The notes below the pieces were generated by a model that searched no databases, was not told where the DNA came from, and saw nothing but the letters and a program-made list of their open reading frames with translations. A stretch of 64,000 nt of DNA. It comes from Nocardioides lianchengensis. GTDB taxonomy: Bacteria; Actinomycetota; Actinomycetes; Propionibacteriales; Nocardioidaceae. Below are positions 38,692-48,285 of this stretch, one piece after another. The stretch is taken from NCBI RefSeq assembly GCF_900101465.1, contig NZ_FMZM01000005.1:37374-101373 (forward strand). The letters are read 5' to 3'. Within the stretch, counting starts at the first letter, position 1. Every line of letters starts with the position of its first letter. The translations under genes were made by a program, and so were the position numbers.

Positions 38692-40005
38692 TCAGATGTT
38701 GCCGGAGATGTACTCGACCGGCGAGATCTTGTTCTCGGCGTCGTACTCGTAGATGCCGATGGACGCGGCGGTCGGGCTGCCGGTCTCACCGAGCTCGATC
38801 GGACCGGAGACACCGTCGTAGTCGATGTCGGCGGCCGGGTCGGCCTCGAGCAGGGCGGCGCAGTCGGCGAAGGTGGTGCACTTCTCGCCACCGGTGGTGA
38901 CGTCGACGAGCTTGCTGGCGATGGCCTCACCCGCGTCGCTCTGGGCCGCGATGGCCGCCAGCGCCGAGGTCACGACGGCGTCGTACGACTCCGCCGAGTA
39001 GGAGTAGTCGGTCAGCTTCGGGTCGACACCCTTCAGGCGGTCCTTGAAGTCGCCCGCGGTCTCGGCGCCCGGGATGGTGCCCTTGGTGCCCTCGAGGGTG
39101 CCCGCCGGGAGCGGGACGCTGGCCTCGGAGCTGTAGTCGGCGGTGTTGCCGTCGACGAAGTAGGTCGGCAGGTCCTTGGGTCCGGCACCCGCGGAGACGA
39201 GCTGCGGGATGATCGAGGTGGTCTCCTCGAACGCGACCAGGACGACGGCGTCGGCACCGGCGCCGGCGATCTCCTGCACCTGGGTGTCGAAGGTCTGCGC
39301 CTTCTCGCCGTAGAACTCGGTGAGCGCGACCGCGGAGCCCTGGGCCTCCAGGTTCTTCTTGATCTCCGAGGCGAGGGTCTCGCCGTACGCGTCCTGACGG
39401 GCCAGGATCGCGACGTTCTTGCGGCCGTCCTTGACCAGCAGGTTCGCGAGGACCGCGCCCTGCAGGATGTCGGACGGAGCGGTGCGGAAGTACAGGTCGG
39501 GCTTGGAGTAGTCGCCCTCGTCGAACGCCGTGGAGGTGTTCGCGGGGGAGTACATGACGACGCCCGCCGACATGATCTTGTCGATGGCGGTCAGCGAGAC
39601 ACCGGACGAGGCCGCACCGACGATGACGTCGGAACCGGCGTCGATCAGCTTGTCGGACTCGGCGGGGGCGATGCCCGAGTCGGCGTCACCGGAGTCACCG
39701 CGCACGTGCACGACGTCCTTGCCGAGCACGCCGCCGGCCTCGTTGATCTCCTTGACGGCCAGGTCGACGCCAGCGAACTCCGGCGGGCCGAGGAAGGCCA
39801 GGCTGCCGGTGGCCGGCAGCAGGGAGCCGAACGTCAGGGTGCCGTCGCCCTCGGCGACGGGCTCGGCCGAGCTGCTGCTGCTCTCGCTGGGCGAGTCGTT
39901 CGACTCGGCGTCGCTGCTGCTGTCCTCGCTGCCGCAGGCGGCCAGCACCAGGGCGCTCGCGGCGGTCACGGCCGCCAGGCGAAGAGTCAGGGTATTGCGC
40001 TTCAT
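38692..40005 (-). CDS. livK: Branched-chain amino-acid-binding lipoprotein
   Basis: 437 residues with signal peptide and lipobox LVLAAC (lipidated Cys24), a Ser/Asp/Glu linker of about 30 residues, then a type-I periplasmic-binding fold starting TLTFGSLLPATGSLAFLG and covering EINEAGGVLG, IVGAASSGVS and FRTAPSD. Presents branched-chain amino acids or related ligands to LivHMGF. ATG 40005 is preceded by GGAGG. Unusually it converges on the permease operon instead of heading it, so it has its own promoter. Confidence 0.95.
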   Translation of the reverse strand: MKRNTLTLRLAAVTAASALVLAACGSEDSSSDAESNDSPSESSSSSAEPVAEGDGTLTFGSLLPATGSLAFLGPPEFAGVDLAVKEINEAGGVLGKDVVHVRGDSGDADSGIAPAESDKLIDAGSDVIVGAASSGVSLTAIDKIMSAGVVMYSPANTSTAFDEGDYSKPDLYFRTAPSDILQGAVLANLLVKDGRKNVAILARQDAYGETLASEIKKNLEAQGSAVALTEFYGEKAQTFDTQVQEIAGAGADAVVLVAFEETTSIIPQLVSAGAGPKDLPTYFVDGNTADYSSEASVPLPAGTLEGTKGTIPGAETAGDFKDRLKGVDPKLTDYSYSAESYDAVVTSALAAIAAQSDAGEAIASKLVDVTTGGEKCTTFADCAALLEADPAADIDYDGVSGPIELGETGSPTAASIGIYEYDAENKISPVEYISGNI

Positions 40006-40093
40006 CTATCCTCCGGGGTTCTCACGAAGCACCATGCGGGCATGGGCACCAGCAAGCACCGTAGTGCGGTGGGAGGGGTTTGGGAGCCGGGTC

Positions 40094-40128
40094 TGTGACC
40101 TGAACCCTTTTGTGGCCGTTTTGTGACC
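40094..40128. promoter_or_regulatory. Three TGTGRCC direct repeats upstream of livK
   Basis: TGTGACC (40094-40100), TGTGGCC (40111-40117), TGTGACC (40122-40128) on the plus strand, 89-123 nt before the livK ATG. A possible minus-strand -10 TACGGT is at 40058-40063. Candidate regulator-binding array; inferred. Confidence 0.3.
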
Positions 40129-40161
40129 AAGCAGGATGTTTTGAGGCCGGAGAGCCCGCGC

Positions 40162-40908
40162 TCAGTGAAAGGCCGCGACCGTGGTCACCAGCACCGGAGC
40201 GATGAGCAGGGCCGGCAGCAGGTCCGCCACGGCCACCTCCCGGACCCGCAGCAGCCGCAGTGCCACGCCCACCAGGAGCAGTCCGCCGACCGCGGTGACG
40301 GCGGCCAGGTGCGCGTCGGGGAGCACGTCGCCGAGCGCCAGCCCGAGCAGCGTCAGGCTGCCTTGCACGGTCACGACGGTCACGATGCTGGCCGCGACGC
40401 CCCAGCCGAAGGACGCCGCGAAGGCGATCGCCGCGAAGCCGTCGAGCGCCGACTTCAGGAACAGCTGGTCGGCGCCGTTGCCGAGTCCGTCGTTCAGCGA
40501 TCCCAGGATGGTCAGCGGTCCGGTGCAGAACAGCAGCGACGAGGCCACGAAGCCCTCGATGAAGCGCTGCCGCTCGGCCGATCCGGTCTGGCCGACGAGG
40601 CGGCGCTGCAGCCAGCCCCCGAAGGAGCCGACGCCGCGCTCGATGCCGAGTAGCGAGCCGACGATCCCGCCGACGAGGAGCGACCCGAGGACGATGAGCA
40701 TCGGGGCGCTGTCCCCGACCTCGTCCGAGAACGCGGGGTCCAGCACGGCCGTCGCCGACGTCGCCGCGATGAGCAGCGTGACCAGTCCGAGCGCGTCGGT
40801 GACCACCTCGCGGGTGCGGGTCGGCAGCCGGTTGCCGAGCAGCAGGCCGAGCAGCGCACCGACCAGCACGGTCGCCACGTTCACGACCGTTCCGATCCCT
40901 GGGATCAC
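40162..40908 (-). CDS. DUF554-family membrane protein
   Basis: 248 residues, about seven hydrophobic segments. Starts IPGIGTVVNVATVLVGALLG, the typical DUF554 opening; contains FIEGFVASSLLFCTGPLTILG and LDGFAAIAFAASFGWGV, also family-like. GTG 40908 with GGAGGG 6 nt upstream. Probably a transporter-like protein of unknown substrate. Upstream of and co-oriented with livK but 156 nt apart. Confidence 0.92.
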   Translation of the reverse strand: MIPGIGTVVNVATVLVGALLGLLLGNRLPTRTREVVTDALGLVTLLIAATSATAVLDPAFSDEVGDSAPMLIVLGSLLVGGIVGSLLGIERGVGSFGGWLQRRLVGQTGSAERQRFIEGFVASSLLFCTGPLTILGSLNDGLGNGADQLFLKSALDGFAAIAFAASFGWGVAASIVTVVTVQGSLTLLGLALGDVLPDAHLAAVTAVGGLLLVGVALRLLRVREVAVADLLPALLIAPVLVTTVAAFH

Positions 40909-41027
40909 CCCACACCCTCCTCTGCCGTCCGCGGCCTGCAGAGAGTAGCCTCGCCCCCGAGGAGCCGCGTTCACGGGGACAGACAGCGCGCTCGCCACAC
41001 CAGGAAGGCGTGGAAGGCGATGGACCG

Positions 41028-41606
41028 ATGATGCGCACACTGGTGACGCTGCGCAGTGCCGCGATCACCGACGCGCCGTTCCTGGCCACCCTGTGGGCCG
41101 ACACGCTCCGCCGCGCCGACCGCCAGGAGCAGATCGCCGATCTCGAGGTGATCATCAAGAACGCGACGCAGTCACCGGACGAGAAGCTCGTCGTCGCCGA
41201 GTACGACGGCAGTCCCGCGGGTGCGGTCTACCTGCGGCTGACGACGCTCAGCGCCCTCAACCTGGAGCCGACCGTGCAGGCGCTGTCGCCGCACGTGCTG
41301 CCCGAGTACCGGCGCCACGGTGTCGGACGCACCCTCATGGAGGCGGCGGTCACCTTCGCCGAGGAGCTCGGCATCGGCCAGGTCGCCACGGCGGCGGCGT
41401 CGAGCTCGCGCGACGGCAACCGCTTCATGGCGAGGCTGGCGTTGGGGCCGCAGGCGGTCCTCCGGGTCGCCCCGACCCATGCCGTCCGGGCGCGACTGGT
41501 CGCCCAGCGACCCAGCCTGCACCGCGGCGGCGGTCGCCAGCTCGGCCAGGTGCTGGCCGCCCGGCGCTCGCTCAAGCGCTCGCAGGCCGCGCCCGACGCG
41601 GGCTGA
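41028..41606 (+). CDS. GNAT-family N-acetyltransferase
   Basis: 192 residues. The GNAT acetyl-CoA loop is LPEYRRHGVGRTLMEAA near residue 95-110, with a preceding beta strand LVVAEYDGSPAGAVYLRL. An Arg-rich C-terminal extension follows the catalytic domain. Substrate unknown. ATG 41028 chosen (GAAGG 10 nt upstream); the next ATG and GTG 41010 are alternatives. Divergent from DUF554. Confidence 0.85.
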   Translation: MMRTLVTLRSAAITDAPFLATLWADTLRRADRQEQIADLEVIIKNATQSPDEKLVVAEYDGSPAGAVYLRLTTLSALNLEPTVQALSPHVLPEYRRHGVGRTLMEAAVTFAEELGIGQVATAAASSSRDGNRFMARLALGPQAVLRVAPTHAVRARLVAQRPSLHRGGGRQLGQVLAARRSLKRSQAAPDAG

Positions 41607-41613
41607 ACCGGCG

Positions 41614-42045
41614 CTACAGCCCCACGCGCTCGCGGGGGATCAGCGAGCAGGTGATGCGCGAGGTGCAGACGCGCTTGCCGTGCTCGTCGGTGATGACGAC
41701 CTCGTAGGCGGCCGAGGAGCGACCGAGGTGGATGGCGGTGGCCACGCCGGTGACGAGCCCGCCGGTGGCCGAGCGGTGGTGGGTGGCGTTGATGTCGACG
41801 CCGACGGCGACCTTGTCGGGGTGGGCGTGGATCGCCGAGCCGATCGAGCCGAGCGTCTCGGCGAGCACGACCGACGCGCCCCCGTGCAGCAGGCCGTAGG
41901 GCTGGGTGTTGCCGGCGACCGGCATGGTCGCGACGACCCGCTCGGCGGAGATCTCGACGAGCTCGATGCCCATCTTCTCGTTCAGCCCGCCCATGCCCTC
42001 GGGCATCGCGGCGACGTACTCCTCGATCGACAGCTGCTCGCTCAT
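41614..42045 (-). CDS. PaaI-type hotdog thioesterase
   Basis: 143 residues with the hotdog motif PYGLLHGGASVVLAETLGS (His-Gly-Gly and catalytic Glu), followed by VDINATHHR and GRSSAAYEVVITDEHGKRVC. Likely hydrolyses an aryl- or acyl-CoA thioester. ATG 42045. Converges on the GNAT gene with a 7-nt gap. Confidence 0.93.
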   Translation of the reverse strand: MSEQLSIEEYVAAMPEGMGGLNEKMGIELVEISAERVVATMPVAGNTQPYGLLHGGASVVLAETLGSIGSAIHAHPDKVAVGVDINATHHRSATGGLVTGVATAIHLGRSSAAYEVVITDEHGKRVCTSRITCSLIPRERVGL

Positions 42046-42075
42046 GGCCCCATCCTGCCTGTCGGCGGGCGCCGC

Positions 42076-42081
42076 TAGAGT
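42076..42081 (+). promoter_or_regulatory. Putative leaderless -10 box for polA
   Basis: TAGAGT ends 6 nt before GTG 42088; no Shine-Dalgarno sequence. Confidence 0.5.
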
Positions 42082-42087
42082 CGGCGG

Positions 42088-44778
42088 GTGCCTGAGTCGA
42101 CCCGTCCGCGCCTGCTCCTCCTCGACGGCCACTCGCTGGCCTACCGCGCGTTCTTCGCGTTGCCGGTGGAGAACTTCTCCACGACCACCGGCCAACACAC
42201 CAACGCCGTCTACGGCTTCGTGTCGATGCTGGTCAACGTGCTGCGCGACGAGCAGCCGACCCACGTCGGGGTGGCCTTCGACGTCTCGCGCCAGACCTTC
42301 CGGCTCGAGCAGTACTCGGAGTACAAGGCGAAGCGCAACAAGACCCCGGGGGAGTTCAGCGGCCAGCTGCCGATCCTCGAGCAGGTCCTGGACGCCTTCG
42401 GCATCACCTTCTTGAAGAAGGACGGCTTCGAGGCCGACGACATCATCGCCACCCTGACGACGCAGGCGCTCGCGGACGGCATGGAGGTGCTGATCCTCAC
42501 CGGCGACCGCGACTCCCTGCAGCTGGTGACCGCCGACTCGACCGTGCTCTACCCCATGCGCGGGGTCTCCGACCTGGCCCGGATGACGCCCGAGGCGGTC
42601 GAGACCAAGTACGGCGTGCCGCCCCACCGTTACCCCGAGCTCGCGGCGATCGTCGGCGAGACCTCCGACAACCTGCCCGGGGTGCCCGGCGTCGGCCAGG
42701 GCTTCGCGGCGAAGTGGATCAACACCTACGACGGCCTCGACAACGTCATCACCCACGCCGACCAGATCACCGGCAAGAAGGGCGAGTCGCTGCGCGAGCA
42801 CCTCGGCGACGTGATCCGCAATCGCCAGCTGAACGCCCTGGTCCGCGACCTCGACCTGGAGAAGGTCCCCAGCGAGCTGGTCCTCGCCCCCTGGGACCGC
42901 CAGGCCGCGCTCACCCTCTTCGACGACCTGGAGTTCCGCGGTGAGCTGCGTCAGCGCACCATCGACACGCTCAGCCCGGAGGAGGAGGCCCCCGTGGACG
43001 AGGGAGGCTTCGAGCTGTCCGGTCGCCGCCTGCCGGCCGGTGAGGTCGCCGACTTCCTCGGCGGCCTGGGTGCGCAGCACGTCGGGGTCCACGTGCGCGG
43101 CAGCTGGGGGTCCGGCACCGGTGCGGTCGAGGGCCTCGCGATCGCCGACGTCACCGGGCTCGCGGCGTACGTCGACGCGGCTGACCTGACCCCCGAGGAC
43201 GACGCCGCGCTGGGGGCCTGGCTGGCCGACCCGGAGCGACCCAAGGTGCTCCACGACGCCAAGGGTCCCCGGCACGCCCTGGCCGCCCAGGGCTGGACGC
43301 TGGCCGGCCTGGTCAGCGACACCGCGCTCGCCGCCTACCTGGTCCAGCCCGACCAGCGCTCCTACAACCTGGGCGACCTCACCCTGCGCTACCTGCGTCG
43401 CGAGCTGCGCACCGAGAGCGAGCCCGACCAGGGGATGCTCTTCGACGAGCCGGTCGAGGGCGGCGACGACGTCGCGGAGACGGCGATGCTGCACGCCCGT
43501 GCGGTCATCGACCTGGCCGAGGCGCTCGACGGTGAGGTCGAGCAGGCCGGGGGCACCCGGCTGCTCGCCGAGGTCGAGCTTCCGCTCGTCCAGCTGCTCG
43601 GCCAGCTGGAGACGACCGGCATCGCGGTCGACACCGATCACCTGGAGCAGCTGGAGGGTCACTTCGCCGCCGAGGTGCGGCAGGCGGCCGACGAGGCGTT
43701 CGCGGTGATCGGCAAAGAGATCAACCTCGGCTCGCCCAAGCAGCTGCAGGTCGTGCTCTTCGACGAGCTCGGCATGCCCAAGACCAAGCGCACCAAGACC
43801 GGCTACACGACCGACGCGGATGCGCTGCAGGCGCTCTACGTGAAGACCGAGCACCCGTTCCTGCTCCACCTGCTCCGCCACCGCGACGTGATCCGGCTCC
43901 GCCAGACCATCGAGGGTCTGCTGAAGACGGTGCAGCCCGACGGGCGCATCCACACGACGTTCAACCAGATGATCGCGGCGACCGGTCGGCTCTCCAGCAC
44001 CGACCCGAACCTGCAGAACATCCCGATCCGCACCGAGGAGGGCCGCCGGATCCGGGAGGCCTTCGTCGTCGGTCCCGGCCACGAGTCGCTGATGACGGCC
44101 GACTACAGCCAGATCGAGATGCGGATCATGGCCCACCTCTCGGAGGACGAGCTGCTGATCGAGGCGTTCCGGTCCGGTCAGGACTTCCACTCCATCACCG
44201 CCGCGCGGGTCTTCGACGTCCCGGCCGATGCGGTCACGGTCGAGATGCGGGCCAAGATCAAGGCGATGAACTACGGGCTCGCCTACGGCCTGTCCGCCTT
44301 CGGTCTGAGCGGCCAGCTCGGCATCGAGCCGGCCGAGGCCCGGGGGCTCATGGACGAGTACTTCCAGACCTTCGGCGGCATCCGCGACTACCTCCAGGGC
44401 GTGGTCGACGAGGCGCGCAAGTCCGGCTTCACCGAGACGATCATGGGCCGCCGGCGTCAGCTGCCCGACCTCACCAGCGACAACCGGATGCGCCGTGAGT
44501 CGGCGGAGCGGATGGCCCTCAACGCCCCGATCCAGGGCTCGGCCGCCGACCTGATCAAGATCGCGATGCTCGACGTCGAGCGCGCGATCCAGGCCGCCGG
44601 ACTGCAGTCCCGGATGCTCCTGCAGGTCCACGACGAGCTCGTGCTGGAGGTCGCCCCGGGGGAGCGGGAGGAGCTGGACGCCCTCGTCCGCGCCCAGATG
44701 GGCGGTGCCGCCGAGCTGGCGGTCCCGCTCGACGTCTCCGTCGGCACCGGCCGGAGCTGGCACGAGGCCGCCCACTGA
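42088..44778 (+). CDS. polA: DNA polymerase I
   Basis: 896 residues. N-terminal 5' nuclease (about 1-300; LLLDGHSLAYRAFFAL, GFEADDIIATL, TGDRDSLQLV), a 3'-5' exonuclease-like region (about 320-500) that lacks the catalytic acidic motifs and is probably inactive as in other actinobacteria, and a polymerase domain with motif A TADYSQIEMRIMAHLS, motif B KIKAMNYGLAYGLSAFGL and motif C LLQVHDELVLE. Functions in repair and Okazaki fragment processing. Confidence 0.98.
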   Translation: MPESTRPRLLLLDGHSLAYRAFFALPVENFSTTTGQHTNAVYGFVSMLVNVLRDEQPTHVGVAFDVSRQTFRLEQYSEYKAKRNKTPGEFSGQLPILEQVLDAFGITFLKKDGFEADDIIATLTTQALADGMEVLILTGDRDSLQLVTADSTVLYPMRGVSDLARMTPEAVETKYGVPPHRYPELAAIVGETSDNLPGVPGVGQGFAAKWINTYDGLDNVITHADQITGKKGESLREHLGDVIRNRQLNALVRDLDLEKVPSELVLAPWDRQAALTLFDDLEFRGELRQRTIDTLSPEEEAPVDEGGFELSGRRLPAGEVADFLGGLGAQHVGVHVRGSWGSGTGAVEGLAIADVTGLAAYVDAADLTPEDDAALGAWLADPERPKVLHDAKGPRHALAAQGWTLAGLVSDTALAAYLVQPDQRSYNLGDLTLRYLRRELRTESEPDQGMLFDEPVEGGDDVAETAMLHARAVIDLAEALDGEVEQAGGTRLLAEVELPLVQLLGQLETTGIAVDTDHLEQLEGHFAAEVRQAADEAFAVIGKEINLGSPKQLQVVLFDELGMPKTKRTKTGYTTDADALQALYVKTEHPFLLHLLRHRDVIRLRQTIEGLLKTVQPDGRIHTTFNQMIAATGRLSSTDPNLQNIPIRTEEGRRIREAFVVGPGHESLMTADYSQIEMRIMAHLSEDELLIEAFRSGQDFHSITAARVFDVPADAVTVEMRAKIKAMNYGLAYGLSAFGLSGQLGIEPAEARGLMDEYFQTFGGIRDYLQGVVDEARKSGFTETIMGRRRQLPDLTSDNRMRRESAERMALNAPIQGSAADLIKIAMLDVERAIQAAGLQSRMLLQVHDELVLEVAPGEREELDALVRAQMGGAAELAVPLDVSVGTGRSWHEAAH

Positions 44779-44869
44779 GTCGACGGCTACGGCGGGTTCG
44801 GCCCCGGATGACGGAGTCCCCGCCTAGGGTGGGGCGGCGCGCGGAGGCGCCACCAGGACAGGAGGAGTC

Positions 44870-46252
44870 GTGGGCACGAAGTTTGCACGGGGACGCACCG
44901 GCAGGGCAGGGCTGATCGCCCTTGTGGTGACGGTGTCCCTCGCCGGGTGCAGCTGGGTCAAGGACCCGGACGCGGACCAGCCGGACGCGGAGACCTCGGC
45001 GTCGACTTCGGCGCAGCCGCTGCCCGACGAGCGACCGACAGCAGTGCCCACCGCCTTCAACAGCCCGGGCTCGACGACCTTCGCCGAGACGGGCGTGCTG
45101 GCGGTCGGTGCCGGTGAGGACACGGTGATCACCGTGTCGGCCGGCAGCGCCATCGGACGGGTGCTGCCGTCCCTGAAGTCGGCCTACACGCTCACCACGA
45201 CCGACGGTCAGTTCACCGACCTCGAGGTCGATCGCGCGGCCGGCGTCGGCATCCTCCTCGAGGCGGCCAACGAGGCAGGGAGTGGCACCTACATCGGCGA
45301 GGACACCTTCACGATCACCCGGTTCGACCTCCAGAGCGGTGAGCTGCTCGACGTCGCGACCGCCGTACTGCCGCAGGATCCCGAAGGGGAGGCGCTGCCG
45401 GCGACCGCTCGCATCGCCGGCGTCACCGGCGACGTCGTGGTCATCGAGACGGCGGTCGGGCAGACCGGCAGCCGGGCAGCGCTCGCGGTCGACATCGAGC
45501 TCGACGACGTGCTGTGGCGCCAGCGCCCGGCACGGGTTCTCGACGTCACCGACGACGTGGTGGTGCTCAACACCGGTCTCGCACAGCGGCCGGGGGCCGT
45601 CGAGGCGGTCGGGCTCGAGTCGGGCGACCCGGAGTGGCGCTCGCTGCGCGGCACCGTCGACGCCACCGCGATCGGTCACACCGACGACGCCGTGACGGTG
45701 GTGCGCTCGCTCGGCGCCGGCACCGAGCCGGCGATCGTCCCGCTCGACCTCGAGACGGGCGAGCCCGGCGCTCCGACCGAGACCGCCCGCTGGAACTGGG
45801 CGTGCGGTGCGACCTCGGGGACCGTGCGGGTGTGCACCATGGCCGACGACGACGACGTCGTCGGGTGGGACCTCGAGACGGGTGAGCCGGCGTGGTCGTT
45901 GCCCGACGAGGAGCGGTTCGCGCCGCTCGTCACGCTGGTCCAGGACGACCTGGTCTACGGGATCCTGGACAGCGGGGTCGGGGTCGTCCTGAACGCACGC
46001 ACCGGAGCCGACGTCGCGAGCGACACCGGTGCCGGCCCGGTCGCGGTGAACGACTGGGGCGGGGTGCTGCTCTACCAGGACGTCGCGGTGTTCCTGCCCG
46101 CCTTCGAGGCCGGGGACAGCACGGACCCGGGGAGCACGCCGTCCGGGGCGGACGGCTCCGAGAGCCCGAGCGAGAGCCCGAGCGAGTCGTTGAGCGACGA
46201 GCCCGCGAGCCAGAGCCCGTCGCCGACAGGGACGGTCAGCCCGGAGGGCTGA
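44870..46252 (+). CDS. Putative lipoprotein with PQQ/WD40-like beta-propeller
   Basis: 460 residues. Signal peptide with lipobox VSLAGC (lipidated Cys27), low-complexity linker, then repeated strands with propeller-like units containing D-E-x-G-E turns (FDLQSGELLDVA, LDLETGEPG, WDLETGEPAWSLP), and a Ser/Pro/Glu-rich tail of about 45 residues. Likely anchored on the outer membrane face; binding partner unknown. GTG with AGGAGG upstream; TAGGGT at 44825-44830 may be its -10. The 3' end overlaps the convergent flippase gene by 17 nt. Confidence 0.82.
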   Translation: MGTKFARGRTGRAGLIALVVTVSLAGCSWVKDPDADQPDAETSASTSAQPLPDERPTAVPTAFNSPGSTTFAETGVLAVGAGEDTVITVSAGSAIGRVLPSLKSAYTLTTTDGQFTDLEVDRAAGVGILLEAANEAGSGTYIGEDTFTITRFDLQSGELLDVATAVLPQDPEGEALPATARIAGVTGDVVVIETAVGQTGSRAALAVDIELDDVLWRQRPARVLDVTDDVVVLNTGLAQRPGAVEAVGLESGDPEWRSLRGTVDATAIGHTDDAVTVVRSLGAGTEPAIVPLDLETGEPGAPTETARWNWACGATSGTVRVCTMADDDDVVGWDLETGEPAWSLPDEERFAPLVTLVQDDLVYGILDSGVGVVLNARTGADVASDTGAGPVAVNDWGGVLLYQDVAVFLPAFEAGDSTDPGSTPSGADGSESPSESPSESLSDEPASQSPSPTGTVSPEG

Positions 46253-47525
46253 CCGCGGGCGCCAGCCCGCCGGGGGGCACCGAGACCAGGCGGTTCATCC
46301 GCCACAGGCTCAGCACCAGCAGGCCGACGAGCAGCACGCCGTCGACCAGCGCGACGGTCGCCAGCAGCCCGCCGAGCGAGCCCAGGGCGGCGCCGACGGT
46401 GACCAGCACCACCACGGCCGCCCAGATCAGGTAGGCGGTCCGGGTGCCCTGCCGAGCCAGCACCGAGTAGACCAGCAGCTGGAGCATGGACAAGAAGGTC
46501 CCGAGCATCGCGAAGAGCCACAGCAGCGAGCTGACCTCGTCGTACTCGTGGCCGCCGACGAAGAGCATCGCCAGGTCGGGGAGCAGCAGGACTCCGAGCA
46601 TCGTGGCGACGCCGAGCGCGAGGACGAGCACGAGACTGCGCAGCAGGGTCGCGCGGCGTTCGCTGACCGTCGACATCGCCGGGAAGGCGACCACCACGAC
46701 GAACTGGGGCAGGAACAGAGTCGCCTTGGTGAGGATCAGGCCACCGGCGTAGAGGCCCGCGTCGTGGGAGTCCAGGACGTTGCGGGCGACCAGGATGTCG
46801 ATGTTGCTCAGGACGAAGAAGGCCAGCAGGGCCATCGAGGCGTGGAAGGTCTCCCGGGTCACCGCCCGACCTGCGTGCTCGGGGCTGTGCTCGCCCGCGT
46901 CGCGCGGGCGGCGGAGTGCGATCCACCCGGCCGCGACGGGGGCGAGAAGGCCGAGGAGGACGCCGAGCATCGCCGCGCTCTCGCTGGGCTCGATCGCGAT
47001 GCAGATCGAGCCGATGAGCAGCCGCGGGACACCGACACCGAGGTAGACGAGCCCGAGCGGCAGCCAGCGCCGTTCGCCCTGCAGGATGCCGGCCTGGCCG
47101 CCCTGGATGGTGAGCGGCACTGCGGCGAGCGCGATGAAGACGGCCGGCCACACACTGTCGAGACGCAGCACGCGGTGGACCAGAGGAGCAGCCAGCAGCA
47201 TCACCGCCCCCACCACCAGCGCCGCCCGGTAGGTGACGGCCATGATGACCCGCTCGATCTGCGCCACGTTCGCGGGGGTCGCCGAGATCCGGCGGGCCGC
47301 GGTCGCCTGGAGACCGAGCTGGACCACGGCGAGCACCATCAACAGCGCCATCAGGCTGGCGACCGCGCCGTACTCGGTCGGGCCGAGACGACGGGCCGCG
47401 ACCAGCTGGTAGCCGTAGGTCGAGATGTTCATGACCGCCATCGCGACGGCGATGCCGGCGCCTCCGCGGAGTAGGCCTCTCAGCCCGCCCGGACGTGGGG
47501 CGGGACGGTCGGTCGTCGTCGTCAC
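46236..47525 (-). CDS. Wzx/MATE-like polysaccharide flippase
   Basis: 429 residues with about 12-14 hydrophobic helices; the N-terminal AGIAVAMAVMNISTYGYQLV plus ARRLGPTEYGAVASLMAL is typical of the polysaccharide-biosynthesis (MurJ/Wzx superfamily) proteins. Would flip lipid-linked sugar units across the membrane. GTG 47525 lies 6 nt after TACGAT on the minus strand. It opens a block of glycan-related genes, which supports the role. Confidence 0.88.
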   Translation of the reverse strand: MTTTTDRPAPRPGGLRGLLRGGAGIAVAMAVMNISTYGYQLVAARRLGPTEYGAVASLMALLMVLAVVQLGLQATAARRISATPANVAQIERVIMAVTYRAALVVGAVMLLAAPLVHRVLRLDSVWPAVFIALAAVPLTIQGGQAGILQGERRWLPLGLVYLGVGVPRLLIGSICIAIEPSESAAMLGVLLGLLAPVAAGWIALRRPRDAGEHSPEHAGRAVTRETFHASMALLAFFVLSNIDILVARNVLDSHDAGLYAGGLILTKATLFLPQFVVVVAFPAMSTVSERRATLLRSLVLVLALGVATMLGVLLLPDLAMLFVGGHEYDEVSSLLWLFAMLGTFLSMLQLLVYSVLARQGTRTAYLIWAAVVVLVTVGAALGSLGGLLATVALVDGVLLVGLLVLSLWRMNRLVSVPPGGLAPAVSPPG

Positions 47526-47531
47526 CGGCTC

Positions 47532-47537
47532 ATCGTA
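47532..47537 (-). promoter_or_regulatory. Putative leaderless -10 box for the flippase gene
   Basis: Minus-strand TACGAT ends 6 nt before GTG 47525. Confidence 0.45.
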
Positions 47538-47549
47538 CGGCCGGGCCTG

Positions 47550-48260
47550 TCAGTACGGGTCCGCTTGGTCGTGGTGGCCCAGCGCGCGGGCCAGGGCCGC
47601 GAGACGCAGCCTCAGGAGCACCTTGACGAGGAGGTTGCGACCCCACCAGGGCAGCTCCTTCAGCACGCGCAGCCGGTCGGTGAGACGCGGCCGGGCCACT
47701 TCCAGTCGGGCGAGCGAGCCGACCCGTCCGCAGTAGCGCAACGTGCCGCTGGTCGCGAGCTCGCGCACCAGCGCCGTGGTCACGCCCAAGGAGGAGAACG
47801 CGTCGTGCACCAGGACGGTGCCGCCCGCGACGACGTGCTCGGACCAGCGCAGGTCGTCCCGGCAGGTCCAGTAGTCGTGCTTGCCGTCGACGTAGACGAG
47901 GTGGAGCGCGCCGTGCCAGCCGGCGCGGACCTCGGCGCTCGTCGCCACCCGGAGGTCGACGACGTCGGCGAGAACGGCTCCCGCGAGGTTGGCCCGGAAC
48001 GCGGCCTCCGTGCCGGCGGCGCCGTAGCGCCAGTCGTCCGGGAACGGGTCGACCGCCACCAGCCGGGCTGCGGGGGGCAGCGCGGCGGCCAGCATCACGG
48101 CCGAGCGCCCGTGGTGGCTGCCGATCTCGACCACGGTCGAGCCGGGAGGTACGGCGGCCGCGGCGTCGTACAGGCACCGCGCCTGGTCCTCGGTCAGCCA
48201 CCCGGGCAACCGGTCGGCGACGGCGTACGCCTCGGTGACGGAGAGACCTCTAGGCTGCAC
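47550..48260 (-). CDS. Class I SAM-dependent methyltransferase (Methyltransf_24-like)
   Basis: 236 residues. SAM motif I is VVEIGSHHGRSAVMLAAAL, followed by LVAVDPFPDDW and HLVYVDGKHDYW, resembling the Methyltransf_24/cephalosporin-hydroxylase-like group common in surface-glycan clusters. GTG 48260 is chosen because TATGCT lies 6 nt upstream and homology-like sequence starts there; the frame is open further but would run through the divergent gene. Substrate unknown, probably a sugar. Confidence 0.85.
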   Translation of the reverse strand: MQPRGLSVTEAYAVADRLPGWLTEDQARCLYDAAAAVPPGSTVVEIGSHHGRSAVMLAAALPPAARLVAVDPFPDDWRYGAAGTEAAFRANLAGAVLADVVDLRVATSAEVRAGWHGALHLVYVDGKHDYWTCRDDLRWSEHVVAGGTVLVHDAFSSLGVTTALVRELATSGTLRYCGRVGSLARLEVARPRLTDRLRVLKELPWWGRNLLVKVLLRLRLAALARALGHHDQADPY

Positions 48261-48266
48261 CCGCGC

Positions 48267-48272
48267 AGCATA
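48267..48272 (-). promoter_or_regulatory. Putative leaderless -10 box for the methyltransferase
   Basis: Minus-strand TATGCT ends 6 nt before GTG 48260. The divergent start at 48286 is only 25 bp away, so the two promoters overlap. Confidence 0.45.
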
Positions 48273-48285
48273 GGGAGGGGCGTTG

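Noticed and set aside
38413..38930. Minus-strand frames of 69 and 148 codons in the livF-livK gap
   Set aside because: They consist of palindrome and tandem-repeat sequence and antisense of livK, without start signals or recognisable protein features.
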